DNA of 64,000 bases. Source: Arcanobacterium phocisimile (lineage in GTDB: Bacteria > Actinomycetota > Actinomycetes > Actinomycetales > Actinomycetaceae). A model generated the notes under the pieces. The model saw only the letters and a list, made by a program, of their open reading frames with translations, made no database searches and was not told the origin of the DNA. The DNA lies in NCBI RefSeq assembly GCF_016904675.1, contig NZ_CP070228.1, forward strand, positions 1,178,001 through 1,242,000, written 5' to 3'. Position 1 is the stretch's first letter. Each line of letters begins with the position of its first letter. Below are positions 26,893-34,993 of the stretch, in pieces. Both the position numbers and the translations under genes were made by a program.

Positions 26893-27666
26893 TCAGGCAG
26901 GCTGATGGTTAATCAACGTGCGCACGTACTCAGTTGCTCCATCGTTAGCGATCTGGTCCGGAGTGTCGTACTGTTCGATGGCACCGTCTTTCAATACCAA
27001 CACCTTCGAGCCCAGCTTGAGTGCTTCTGACGTATCGTGGGTGACGAATAAGCAGGTTAGTCCTTCACGTTGAACAATGTCCATAATCTCGTCTTGCAGT
27101 GCTCTGCGGGTTATCTCGTCGACTGCTCCGAACGGCTCGTCCATAAGCAAAAGCTCCGGACGCCCTGCAATTGATCGAGCAATCCCGACTCGCTGCGCTT
27201 GTCCACCAGATAGCTGGTCAGGCATACGCTCCAATAACTCTGCATCGAGACCGGCAATCTTCGAGGCACGCTCGATATCAGCTTTGATTTCTTCTTTTGA
27301 CGCGCCGGAAATCTTTGGAACATAACCGATATTCTGAGCTACGCTCAGGTGCGGGAAAAGTATCGAACCTTGAACTGCATATCCGATCTGCCGACGCAAT
27401 TTAACTAGTTCAGCGGTGTCTGGAGCCGGAGTCGCAACCTTGGTGCCAGCCACCATGATAGTGCCACTATCAGGGGTGACAAGCCCGTTAATCATTTTCA
27501 AAAGCGTAGATTTGCCACTGCCCGATTCACCTAGAATCGTTAAGAACTCCCCTCGCTTCACAGTAAGGGACAGCGATTCGATGATGGTTTTATCGCCGTA
27601 TGATTTTTTTACATCGTCGAAGCTAATGATGATTTCGTTGCATTCATTGGATGGCTGCGCTGTCAT
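26893..27666 (-). CDS. ABC transporter ATPase (quaternary amine/betaine type)
   Basis: 257 residues. Walker A GESGSGKST, Q-loop YAVQGSILFPHLSVAQ, signature LSGGQAQRVG, Walker B LLLMDEP and the H-loop VTHDTSEAL are all intact. It lacks the C-terminal CBS domains seen in OpuCA/ProV, as in the EgtV/OpuCA-short group. Its ATG overlaps the stop of the permease/binding-protein gene (ATGA), so the two make one importer. Confidence 0.9.
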   Translation of the reverse strand: MTAQPSNECNEIIISFDDVKKSYGDKTIIESLSLTVKRGEFLTILGESGSGKSTLLKMINGLVTPDSGTIMVAGTKVATPAPDTAELVKLRRQIGYAVQGSILFPHLSVAQNIGYVPKISGASKEEIKADIERASKIAGLDAELLERMPDQLSGGQAQRVGIARSIAGRPELLLMDEPFGAVDEITRRALQDEIMDIVQREGLTCLFVTHDTSEALKLGSKVLVLKDGAIEQYDTPDQIANDGATEYVRTLINHQPA

Positions 27667-29207
27667 TTTGCGGCACCTTTCGTCTGCTCTAACTGGGCGA
27701 GGAAGTCGGCTGCTACCTCAGCAGGGGTAGCGCCTTCGTTCTCAACCCGTGAGTTCATGGAAATCATGGTTTCTTCGTCGATCATCCCATCGAGGCTCTC
27801 GAGAATCTCACGCACTTGCGGATACTGACGCAAGATCTCGCTGCGAACAACGTTCATGCAATCATAGGCTGGGTAGTAACCGAGATTATCGTGCAATACG
27901 GTGAGACCAGAACCAGCCAATTGACCGTCGGTGGTGAAAATTGGCATCGCCTGAATCTGCCGGCTCTTCATAGCATCGTACTTCAAACCAACATCGATAT
28001 CTTTTGTACTAGCGAATTCGATTCGGTATGCCGAGGTCAAGCCTTTGTATCCGTCGAGCCGCTCAAAGAAATCAGGTTCTGCCCCGAACACTAACTGGTC
28101 GGCGATCGGTGCAAGATCGGCAATAGTTTTCAGGTTGTACTGCTTGGCGAGTTCATCGGGAACAGCTATTCCGTAGGTATTTTGGAACCCATATGAAGTG
28201 ATCCACTCCATGTCATAATCGCTTTGGTACTGCTGGTTTAGCTGCGAGAAATCAGTTTGAGAATAGTTTCCATCGTTCTTTAACACTGCAGCCCATCCAG
28301 TTCCGGTGTATTCGGGATAGATATCAAAATCTCCCTTTTCCATACCGGGTTGGATATTGGAGGTTCCACCGCCAACACCCTGGGTGACTTGCACCTTCAG
28401 GTCAGTCTCAGCCTCAATCTTTTGTTTCATGATCTCGCCCATGATGTACTGCTCAGTCATCGGCTTAGTTGCGATGTGAATAGTAGTCCCACTTGCTTGA
28501 AAAGCTACGACGACGAGCGGCACAAGAAGAGCAGCTACGAACGTGGTGCCCAGAGCACCGACGGCAAAGCGGTTGCGCTTAGCACCTGGCGCGAGAAGTT
28601 TCGCAAACACACCAATTAAAGCGTCTGAGGCGAGGGCTAAGATAGCGATAAGTAAACTGCCCGCCACCGTCATCGCAGTATTGTTGAGGGTGATTCCGCG
28701 GTAGATCGCAACACCAAGACCACCAGCTCCAACAAATGAGGCGATACCCGCGAGCGCGATGGTCATAACAACCATATTCCGCAATCCTGAAATGATCACC
28801 GGCAGAGCTAACGGCATCTTAATTTTCCATAGCAACTGCCGGGGAGTCGACCCCATTCCACGGGCGGCTTCGACAAGCAATGGATCTACGTTCGTTAGAC
28901 CGGTGTAGGTTGCTCGAACCATTGGAAGTAGACCGTAAATGGTTAATGCAATAATGGCGGTGGTATTACCGATTCCAGACAATGGGATAAGGAAGCCGAG
29001 CATCGAAATCGACGGGATGGTGTAAACGAAATTCGCTGTACCCATCACTATTCCGCTGGCTTGTTTACGCTCTGCTGCACCAATACCGAGGCTAATTCCG
29101 AGGAAGCATGCCAGCACGATAGAGATGGAACAGATCAGCAGGTGCTGGAGAAATAGATCAAAAAAGAAGGACTGCCTAGTCCATAAAAGTTGGAGAACCT
29201 CACCCAC
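27663..29207 (-). CDS. ABC transporter permease fused to substrate-binding domain (OpuC/EgtU-like)
   Basis: 514 residues. Residues 1-215 are a BPD-type permease (about six helices; EAA-like loop VEAARGMGSTPRQLLWKIKMPLALP). A further helix at about 220-240 is followed by an extracellular type II substrate-binding domain of the OpuAC family (about 245-505), with GGTSNIQPGMEKGDFDIYPE, YTGTGW and GIAVPDELA. Fused forms import choline, betaine, carnitine or, in EgtU, ergothioneine. The ligand cannot be fixed from the visible residues. Start is GTG 29207 with a weak ribosome site. Operon with the ATPase gene. Confidence 0.9.
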   Translation of the reverse strand: MGEVLQLLWTRQSFFFDLFLQHLLICSISIVLACFLGISLGIGAAERKQASGIVMGTANFVYTIPSISMLGFLIPLSGIGNTTAIIALTIYGLLPMVRATYTGLTNVDPLLVEAARGMGSTPRQLLWKIKMPLALPVIISGLRNMVVMTIALAGIASFVGAGGLGVAIYRGITLNNTAMTVAGSLLIAILALASDALIGVFAKLLAPGAKRNRFAVGALGTTFVAALLVPLVVVAFQASGTTIHIATKPMTEQYIMGEIMKQKIEAETDLKVQVTQGVGGGTSNIQPGMEKGDFDIYPEYTGTGWAAVLKNDGNYSQTDFSQLNQQYQSDYDMEWITSYGFQNTYGIAVPDELAKQYNLKTIADLAPIADQLVFGAEPDFFERLDGYKGLTSAYRIEFASTKDIDVGLKYDAMKSRQIQAMPIFTTDGQLAGSGLTVLHDNLGYYPAYDCMNVVRSEILRQYPQVREILESLDGMIDEETMISMNSRVENEGATPAEVAADFLAQLEQTKGAAK

Positions 29208-29524
29208 GACACTGACCGCACTTTCAAAGATTATTCAAATTTCACCTATATACACCCTAGTACATCTTCGGATAAAAAACCTCTGCCCCCATGAAATCGC
29301 AATGGATAGAACCCCATTTATTCGATAGCTTGGGCCACCCGATCGGTAGTTGAGTGGCCAGTGGCGAATGCTAGTTGTATCTCCGTCGTCGTCACATAAA
29401 ACAATAATGCTTACACGATTCTAAGAGCCTGTAGACAACGCAAGCACTAGAGAACACCCTATGTGCTACAAAGCTGGCTGTTTTAAACAGATGCCCCGTC
29501 CATCCCCTAACGAATCTGAATCAG
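29208..29524. other. Intergenic gap, no gene seen
   Basis: A 317-base A/T-rich gap. TATATA in a GTGTATATAGG context near 29250 on the minus strand could be a -10 box for the ABC transporter operon. No hairpin with a T tract, repeat or credible small gene was found. Confidence 0.4.
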
Positions 29525-30724
29525 TTACTGGTCGTGCTTGACGAACACTAAAGACACGAGCGCCGGAATAACAGTCAGGGACAAAACAACAAGATACGTC
29601 GCAACATGGCCATCGACGATCAGTAAACCCGCGAGCAGAGCAGAAATAGATGAGGCGCCTAAAAAGACCAGGCCACCGATGGAATCCACGCGCGAAAGAT
29701 GCTCGTCATCGGTCATATACTGACTCAATGTACCCGAATAAATAAATAAGCCAACCCAGCAGAAATCTAGGAAAAATAACCCGGCCGACGCTAACGCTAC
29801 CGAGTTAACAAGCCAGTACGTGCCAAGAATAGCCCCGACGCCCATGAGGGAAAGTAGGAGGACAGCACGATAGTTCGTCAGCGGAACAAAACGCTCGAGA
29901 ACTAGAGAAGCAATGATTCCTCCGACACCAGAAGCAGCCATTGTGAAACCAACCTGCCATGGGGTGAGTTCCATATTGACATCGAGATGAACAACAACAC
30001 CGTATGCGTAGCCCGCAGTTGTTGCTCCCAATGCGAACTGTACCGCCATCATTGCGGCGAGTGTGCGACTCTTGACCACATAGCCAATACCTTCATAAAT
30101 ATCATGGGCGATAACACGAAGCGAGAATTTCTTTTCGTTTCCATCTTTACGCACCGTTGGTTTATCTGGAAGCCGCGAATAAATAGCACCATTGAGGAAT
30201 GACAATATGGCAGGCACAAACATGGCATATGCTCCGCCAAGAATCCCCACTAAACCACCTGAAATCGATGGTCCGCCGATTGCGGCAACTCCCTCTATCG
30301 TCTCGACTCGAGAGTTAAATTTCAGCATGGACTCGCGTCCCAAAACCTGAGGAACATAGCCCGCACTTGCAGCTGAGCCTAATTCACTTACCGCGCCACG
30401 AATAACACCTATAAGCACTATGATCGCAAGATTCACAACACCGCCCAACAGTAGCCATCCCAGCGCTGTCAAACACGCACCTTCAACGAGATAGCCTGCA
30501 AAAACAATCTTCCTGCGCGGTAACCGATCAGCGATCGCTGCCAGCGGTAAAGTGAGGAATAACTGTGTCGTTAAAGTAGCAGTAGCAAGAGTTGATGCCA
30601 ATACGATCGAACCAGTAGCGTAAAGAAAAGCTAACGGAAGCGCGAGCTGGGCAATAGCATCGCCGATCAAATTAATGAGCATCGTAGTGTATAACTTACG
30701 ATAAAGGACGTTCTCCGGATTCAA
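29525..30724 (-). CDS. MFS transporter (MFS_3, macrolide-efflux-like)
   Basis: 399 residues, about 12 membrane helices. LINLIGDAIAQLALPLAFLY in helix 1, ADRLPRRKIVFAGYL as the motif A loop, and GPSISGGLVGILGG in helix 5 match proton-driven exporters of the MefA/EntS group. Cargo unknown. Start is TTG 30724 with GAGGTGAAAG upstream; there is no ATG closer to the family's usual start. A perfect 12-bp palindrome lies about 34 bases upstream. Apparently a single gene. Confidence 0.87.
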   Translation of the reverse strand: MNPENVLYRKLYTTMLINLIGDAIAQLALPLAFLYATGSIVLASTLATATLTTQLFLTLPLAAIADRLPRRKIVFAGYLVEGACLTALGWLLLGGVVNLAIIVLIGVIRGAVSELGSAASAGYVPQVLGRESMLKFNSRVETIEGVAAIGGPSISGGLVGILGGAYAMFVPAILSFLNGAIYSRLPDKPTVRKDGNEKKFSLRVIAHDIYEGIGYVVKSRTLAAMMAVQFALGATTAGYAYGVVVHLDVNMELTPWQVGFTMAASGVGGIIASLVLERFVPLTNYRAVLLLSLMGVGAILGTYWLVNSVALASAGLFFLDFCWVGLFIYSGTLSQYMTDDEHLSRVDSIGGLVFLGASSISALLAGLLIVDGHVATYLVVLSLTVIPALVSLVFVKHDQ

Positions 30725-30757
30725 TATTCTTTCACCTCAAAGGCATCATTGGAGCAG

Positions 30758-30769
30758 GTGTGCGCACAC
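30758..30769. promoter_or_regulatory. Perfect 12-bp palindrome upstream of MFS gene
   Basis: GTGTGCGCACAC lies 34 bases before the TTG start of the MFS gene at 30724. It is uninterrupted and is a plausible operator for a dimeric repressor. The remaining upstream gap to 31160 contains no recognisable gene. Confidence 0.35.
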
Positions 30770-31161
30770 GAAGACCACATGAAGCAGCATAGAAACGGAA
30801 GATTTTTCAGAACCGTCCTATGAGTGTCTTTATGGGATTGTCCTTGTAGCAGACAATTCTGTAGCTTTCGTAGCGTATATCCAAAAATACATTGTTCACA
30901 TTAGATATGCTCGTCCAGATTCTCTTTTCTGGAGTCATACTCATATATTTCTGCCGATCTGCTCTGGCGAGGCGAACCACGCACCCCAAAGATAGGTTCT
31001 GAATTTATTTTCGGCCCTTACCTTCGTCGCCGATATGTTTAGAAAATTACAAATAATAGCTATCAGCAACCTCTAAATTCCAATAAAGTAACGATAGACA
31101 TTAATGGAACAAGTCCTCGGGCATCCATCATCATAGTTTGCGAAAACAACGTGGAGACTTG

Positions 31162-31467
31162 TCACAAATATTTCCTTCGGTGGTCGAGGAAGCAGGCACG
31201 CCTATCGGCAATCTCAGCTTCAAGCCCCTTAGAAAACGAGGTCACTATGTTTTCCATTGCAGCACACACAGTATCGATCTTTACTTTCTGAGCCTCGATC
31301 TCATCGTCAAGCACCTAGTTACGGGCTGTGGGTGCTTCGGTGGACTTGTCATTCTTATCGGAAAAGGAAGCCACCAGCTCCATCTCCGAGCCGTGTACTC
31401 GCATCTCACGGATAATGTCCGCAATCGTGCTTTTTGAAACCCACTCACCCCCAAACCAATCTTCAAA
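31162..31467 (-). pseudogene. Gene remnant, helical protein of unknown family
   Basis: A minus-strand frame opens after a TAG at 31468. It gives protein-like sequence (EDWFGGEWVSKSTIADIIRE, then a stop TAG), continues in frame with VLDDEIEAQKVKIDTVCAAM and further helical sequence, and ends at TGA 31162. The composition (charged, heptad-like) is unlike random frames, and there is no start or ribosome site at its head. Probably the 3' end of a lost coiled-coil protein. The surrounding gap 30725-31567 holds nothing else convincing. Confidence 0.4.
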
Positions 31468-31567
31468 CTAAATAAACTTTCAGCCGAGCGTGTCCAAATC
31501 TCAAAAAAGAAAAAGTGAAATAACCTAGACATGCCCGTCAGTAAAGCATTGTAGTGAGAGGATAATT

Positions 31568-31942
31568 ATGGAAACTTCAACTATCATTGAGTGGACTTTC
31601 TTTGAAGAAATTCCTATCCCAGAGGATGTAAACCAGATCCTTATACAGGGTGAAGAGCCATATGCGGCTTACAAGACTATGCGTGATTCAGCTATTTTCA
31701 CTTCAAAAAGACTTGTTATTCGCGATGCGCAAGGACTCACTGGGAAAAAGGTCGAAATTTACTCCATTCCATATTCATCAATCAACATGTGGTCGACTGA
31801 AAACGCAGGACGCTTGGATTTCAACGCCGAAGTTGAGCTTTGGACACGTGCTGGTCACCTCAAGATTAAACTTGGCAAGAAAATTGATGTCCGACGCATC
31901 GATAATCTTATCGCCAACTGCATTCTGGGCTCTACCCACTGA
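31568..31942 (+). CDS. PH-domain (YvbH/bPH_1-like) protein
   Basis: 124 residues, one domain. The pattern GEEPYAAYKTMRDSAIFTSK-RLVIRDAQG...KVEIYSIPYSSINMWSTENAG followed by beta strands and a C-terminal helix is that of bacterial PH domain proteins. Ribosome site GAGAGGA 6 bases before the ATG. No membrane segment or signal peptide. Function unknown; a cytosolic binding role is likely. Downstream 12-bp hairpin. Confidence 0.75.
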   Translation: METSTIIEWTFFEEIPIPEDVNQILIQGEEPYAAYKTMRDSAIFTSKRLVIRDAQGLTGKKVEIYSIPYSSINMWSTENAGRLDFNAEVELWTRAGHLKIKLGKKIDVRRIDNLIANCILGSTH

Positions 31943-31990
31943 CTGTTAGGTCCGCAGGGACGAAATCGTTGAAGAACCATTGACACAGCA

Positions 31991-32027
31991 ACGGGGTAGT
32001 CTGTACAAAGAGTATAGACTACCCCGT
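31991..32027. terminator. Bidirectional hairpin between convergent genes
   Basis: Perfect 12-bp stem (acggggtagtct / agactaccccgt) with a 13-base loop, between the stops of the PH-domain gene and the small membrane protein gene. No T tract on either strand, so it is of the U-less type often seen in actinobacteria. Confidence 0.6.
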
Positions 32028-32043
32028 GACAGTATCTATCTCG

Positions 32044-32307
32044 TTAGCGGTTCTTCCAGCGATATATACCGTAGGCAATCAGTTCAAAAACAACCCCGAT
32101 GGTTAATATGACACCAAAAGCAACCAAGCCAGATATTAACGACCTACTTGAAATCCCTTCTTCAATAGCAAAGAAAGTAGCGGTTCCGAAAGGTAAGAGA
32201 AGAAAAACAAGCGCAAACGTGAAATAGCCAGTTACACGTTCTTTAACTGTTCCACCAGTCCCATCCTTCTTTTGCTCCGCACCATGCTGCTCCAACTGCG
32301 ATTTCAC
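32044..32307 (-). CDS. Small two-helix membrane protein
   Basis: 87 residues. Polar, charged N terminus (about 27 residues), then two helices (about 28-48 and 58-80) and a basic end (YRWKNR). GTG start at 32307 with GGAAGG 8 bases upstream. Family not recognised. It lies downstream of a possible 46-codon gene and an MFS gene on the same strand and could be transcribed with them. Confidence 0.65.
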   Translation of the reverse strand: MKSQLEQHGAEQKKDGTGGTVKERVTGYFTFALVFLLLPFGTATFFAIEEGISSRSLISGLVAFGVILTIGVVFELIAYGIYRWKNR

Positions 32308-32346
32308 CGATTAGACCTTCCAGTAATAGTTTATGTGCAAGTTTCT

Positions 32347-32487
32347 TTACTGCCCAGCTTGCATCTTTTTGACCTGCTCGCTGATTGATTCAGGGCCCTG
32401 TAGCCCATCACAGACCACGATTAACACGACACTGACGCCCCGGTTAGCTATCAGAAATGCCACAGCATCGTAACTTTCCCTCTGCAA
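32347..32487 (-). CDS. Possible small protein (46 codons)
   Basis: Minus-strand frame from TTG 32487 to TAA 32347 with protein-like composition: a hydrophobic centre (VSVVLIVVCDG) and a polar helix (GPESISEQVKKMQAGQ) vaguely like SHOCT C-terminal helices. No strong ribosome site. It could be a real small membrane protein or a remnant. It lies in the 308-base gap between the MFS gene and the small membrane protein gene, where nothing else is seen. Confidence 0.3.
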   Translation of the reverse strand: MQRESYDAVAFLIANRGVSVVLIVVCDGLQGPESISEQVKKMQAGQ

Positions 32488-32615
32488 TTATACGTTCGAA
32501 AAATTTCCGGTAGTGACCAATATTTGACTCACCCTCATAAATCGGGTCAGCTTGTAACGACATGTTTTGACGGTACGCGAAAAGACAATCGATTCTGCCA
32601 CTTCGAATATAGGGA

Positions 32616-33812
32616 CTATGGATTTTTCGTATTTATCAGCGTAAATGTTAATGCGAATCCCACAGCAGTTAATATTGCCGAAATAACCAGCACTATTGGA
32701 AGCCCCGCTTGATCGGCGAGGAATCCACCCAAGATGGACCCGAACGGAATAGTACCCATACTCAACGCCCTGCCCGCGCTGGAGGTTCTTCCCAAGATGT
32801 TGGCCGGTACAAGCTCTGCGCTCCAACCCGCCATAGCAATATTAGCTACCACCATTGCTACTCCCCATAGAGTCGCGTGTAAATAAGCCGCCACCAGACC
32901 CCAAGTAACAGGAGCAACGCTTGGAATAATCAAGAAAAGTGCAGCAACCGCAAGTAGTCCATATCCAAAGAAAACCGTCTTTTCCTTTCCAAGCCTATCG
33001 ATGATCCTGGTTGCTATTAGTGATCCGAGGAGCGCCGCAAATCCGGCAATGCCTGTGAAAATTGCGTAAACACTTGCCGAAACACCCATATGGGTAAGGA
33101 ATAAGACTGACTCAATCGCCGAGGCCGTTGCTAGTGCAGAGTTGGTCAAGATCGTTATAATCGTGATGGTACGTAAAGGCGTATTGACCCAAATTTCCCG
33201 AAGCCCCCGCCCCAATGAATCATTAGCCGTGCCCTGTTCCTCGGCTGAAGCTTCCTTGTCACCCGTAGGATTCGTACGGATCAAAAGCCCTAATACGAGG
33301 GAGATAAGGGCAAGCACAAGCACTGACCAAGCAAAAACGTGGGAGCTCCAACCGAGGATTAAGGCTGCCAGCACAGGAACTGCGATGACAGCCGAGCTGT
33401 CAACCGATTGCAGTCGAGCATATACTCGAGCGATCTGATCGCTTCCCGCTAGACGACCGGCGGCAACTACTTGAGCAGATTCAGCACCAACTGCACCAAG
33501 ACCAAATAAAGCGCCAATGCCGAGGATGATGGGAAAGCTCAGCCAACCGAAGGTAACAGCAGCAACAAGGGCTAAGAGCGCGCCCACCTTGAGTCCCAGG
33601 CTAAAGCCGAGGGCACAAAAAGTAGTAGATTTATCCGCGAAAAAACCGAGCGGTACCCCAAAGAGAATGAAGCCGATCGAGCCCACAGCATTGAGTATGC
33701 CCACCTCGGTCGCGCCAGCCTCAATACCCGCAACCAACAGAACCGGTAGCGCAAAATCAACAGCAGAACGCGCCACTGCATCTGAGGCATTCGAGGCATT
33801 CGAGGCATTCAA
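32616..33812 (-). CDS. MFS transporter with abnormal 5' end
   Basis: 398 residues as called from TTG 33812. The body is a normal 12-helix MFS_1 protein (AVDFALPVLLVAGIEAGATE, GVPLGFFADKST, RIIDRLGKEKTVFFGYGLL). The usual lead-in of about 15-20 residues before the first helix is replaced by three Asn-Ala-Ser units encoded by a 9-bp tandem repeat. The frame remains open for 14 more codons upstream with helix-1-like sequence (GFIGNQIGLL), but no ATG or GTG occurs before a TGA, about 25 bases from a tRNA 3' end. The gene may have lost its real start through recombination near the tRNA. Function uncertain. Confidence 0.7.
   Translation of the reverse strand: MNASNASNASDAVARSAVDFALPVLLVAGIEAGATEVGILNAVGSIGFILFGVPLGFFADKSTTFCALGFSLGLKVGALLALVAAVTFGWLSFPIILGIGALFGLGAVGAESAQVVAAGRLAGSDQIARVYARLQSVDSSAVIAVPVLAALILGWSSHVFAWSVLVLALISLVLGLLIRTNPTGDKEASAEEQGTANDSLGRGLREIWVNTPLRTITIITILTNSALATASAIESVLFLTHMGVSASVYAIFTGIAGFAALLGSLIATRIIDRLGKEKTVFFGYGLLAVAALFLIIPSVAPVTWGLVAAYLHATLWGVAMVVANIAMAGWSAELVPANILGRTSSAGRALSMGTIPFGSILGGFLADQAGLPIVLVISAILTAVGFALTFTLINTKNP
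33784..33810. repeat. Three copies of a 9-bp tandem repeat
   Basis: gaggcattc is repeated perfectly three times at 33784-33792, 33793-33801 and 33802-33810, inside the first codons of the MFS gene. Copy-number change would add or remove three residues without shifting frame. Confidence 0.9.
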
Positions 33813-33872
33813 CAGGCCAATCTGATTCCCGATGAAACCCCGACCATCCTTGTATCAAAAGTTGAGTACAAA

Positions 33873-33948
33873 TGGTGGAGCATAGGGGATTCGAACCCCT
33901 GACCTTTTCATTGCGAACGAAACGCGCTACCAACTGCGCCAATGCCCC
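33873..33948 (-). tRNA. tRNA-Ala (anticodon CGC)
   Basis: 76 bases folding as a full cloverleaf: acceptor GGGGCAT/ATGCTCC with the alanine identity pair G3-U70, D arm GCGC/GCGC, anticodon loop TTCGCAA (CGC, reads GCG), T arm AGGGG/CCCCT with TTCGAAT. The 3' CCA is encoded (tgg at 33873-33875). Confidence 0.97.
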
Positions 33949-34023
33949 GTAACACAAATATTTTAGCAACTATTTGTGGAAAGAGTAAAATCTCCAGCCC
34001 GATATATATGCGACAATCGCTAC

Positions 34024-34764
34024 ATGAATCGAACGCTCGTTAAACGAACTGCTCAAGTCGTCTTCTGTGCGATTATTGGCTGGCTCGTCGTCCCCGGTAT
34101 CGGCCCCGACGTCTTCACTCTCGAAGAAAGTCTCGGCTGGAAAGTCGGCCCAGATGACTGGCGAGGTCCACTCTCCCGCGTACCCTCTTATCAGATTAAC
34201 GACGCCGAACTAGCCGCGTTGCTCGACACCATCCCTACTCGCACCACAACCAATGCACCCAAATACCAGCGTTCCGATTTCGGACCAGCCTGGTCCGATG
34301 TCGACCACAACGGTTGCGATACCCGCAACGATATTCTTACGCGCGATCTGCAGCATCTCACCTACAAAAACGGCACACACAATTGCGTCGTTACTCACGG
34401 CGATTTTATCGAACCCTACACCGGTCTCCATACCGAGTTTCAGCGGGGCCGCGAAACTTCGGCGTTAGTGCAAATCGATCACGTCGTCGCACTAGCAGAC
34501 GCCTGGCAGTCCGGCGCCTGGACGTGGACTGCCGCGAAACGGGAACAATTCGCTAACGATCCGTTAAACCTGCTCGCCGTCGACGCCGATCAAAACCAAG
34601 AAAAAGGCGCCGCACACGCCGGGCAATGGCTCCCCGAAAACCGGAGTTTCCACTGTGCCTACGTCACCCGGCAAGTCGATGTCAAAGCCAAATGGGGGCT
34701 GTCGATGACGCAACGCGAACGCGCAACTATCGAACGCATCTTATCCGCGTGCTCGAAACAATAA
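34024..34764 (+). CDS. Secreted HNH nuclease family protein (DUF1524/GmrSD C-terminal type)
   Basis: 246 residues from the ATG at 34024. A signal-peptide-like segment (VKRTAQVVFCAIIGWLVVPG) is followed by a mature domain ending in the HNH core: QIDHVVALADAW, then NDPLNLLAVDADQNQEKGA and QWLP near residues 160-210. This is the common actinobacterial export-type nuclease, probably degrading extracellular DNA. A longer start at 33976 would prepend unconserved residues. GACAAT 6 bases before the ATG could be a -10 box giving a leaderless mRNA. It stands alone between two tRNA-Ala genes on the opposite strand. Confidence 0.87.
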   Translation: MNRTLVKRTAQVVFCAIIGWLVVPGIGPDVFTLEESLGWKVGPDDWRGPLSRVPSYQINDAELAALLDTIPTRTTTNAPKYQRSDFGPAWSDVDHNGCDTRNDILTRDLQHLTYKNGTHNCVVTHGDFIEPYTGLHTEFQRGRETSALVQIDHVVALADAWQSGAWTWTAAKREQFANDPLNLLAVDADQNQEKGAAHAGQWLPENRSFHCAYVTRQVDVKAKWGLSMTQRERATIERILSACSKQ

Positions 34765-34812
34765 AACGCGCTCGAAACAGCAATAGCCCTAAGCAACGAT
34801 AAGAGAAAAATA

Positions 34813-34840
34813 AAATCGGCCAAGTTTCCTTGACCGATTT
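34813..34840 (-). terminator. Terminator downstream of tRNA-Ala(GGC)
   Basis: On the minus strand AAATCGGTCAAG / CTTGGCCGATTT (one G-U pair) with a GAAA loop is followed by TATTTTTC. It is placed 6 bases after the tRNA 3' end. Confidence 0.8.
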
Positions 34841-34846
34841 ACTATG

Positions 34847-34919
34847 TGGAGCATAGGGGATTCGAACCCCTGACCTCTTCCATGCCATGGAAGCGCGCTA
34901 CCAACTGCGCCAATGCCCC
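34847..34919 (-). tRNA. tRNA-Ala (anticodon GGC)
   Basis: Cloverleaf with the same acceptor, D and T arms as the tRNA at 33873 and the G3-U70 pair. The anticodon arm is CTTCC-ATGGCAT-GGAAG (GGC, reads GCC/GCU). The 3' CCA is not encoded (ACAT follows the acceptor), so it must be added after transcription. Confidence 0.97.
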
Positions 34920-34993
34920 GTAAGACGAATTTAATCTTAGCTACTCACGGGCTGAAATTCCAACGTAGAAACTTCAAACTTACGTGAAACAAA

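Noticed and set aside
31138-31532. Two overlapping opposite-strand frames (99 and 83 codons)
   Set aside because: Neither has a ribosome site or protein-like composition; a third frame on the minus strand carries the coding signal.
33784-33810. Tandem 9-bp repeat as a CRISPR or phase-variation array
   Set aside because: The units are contiguous without spacers, and nine-base steps cannot shift the reading frame.
33757-33969. 70-codon minus-strand frame over the tRNA-Ala(CGC) gene
   Set aside because: It reads through a tRNA gene and the 9-bp repeat out of the MFS frame; an artefact of overlap.
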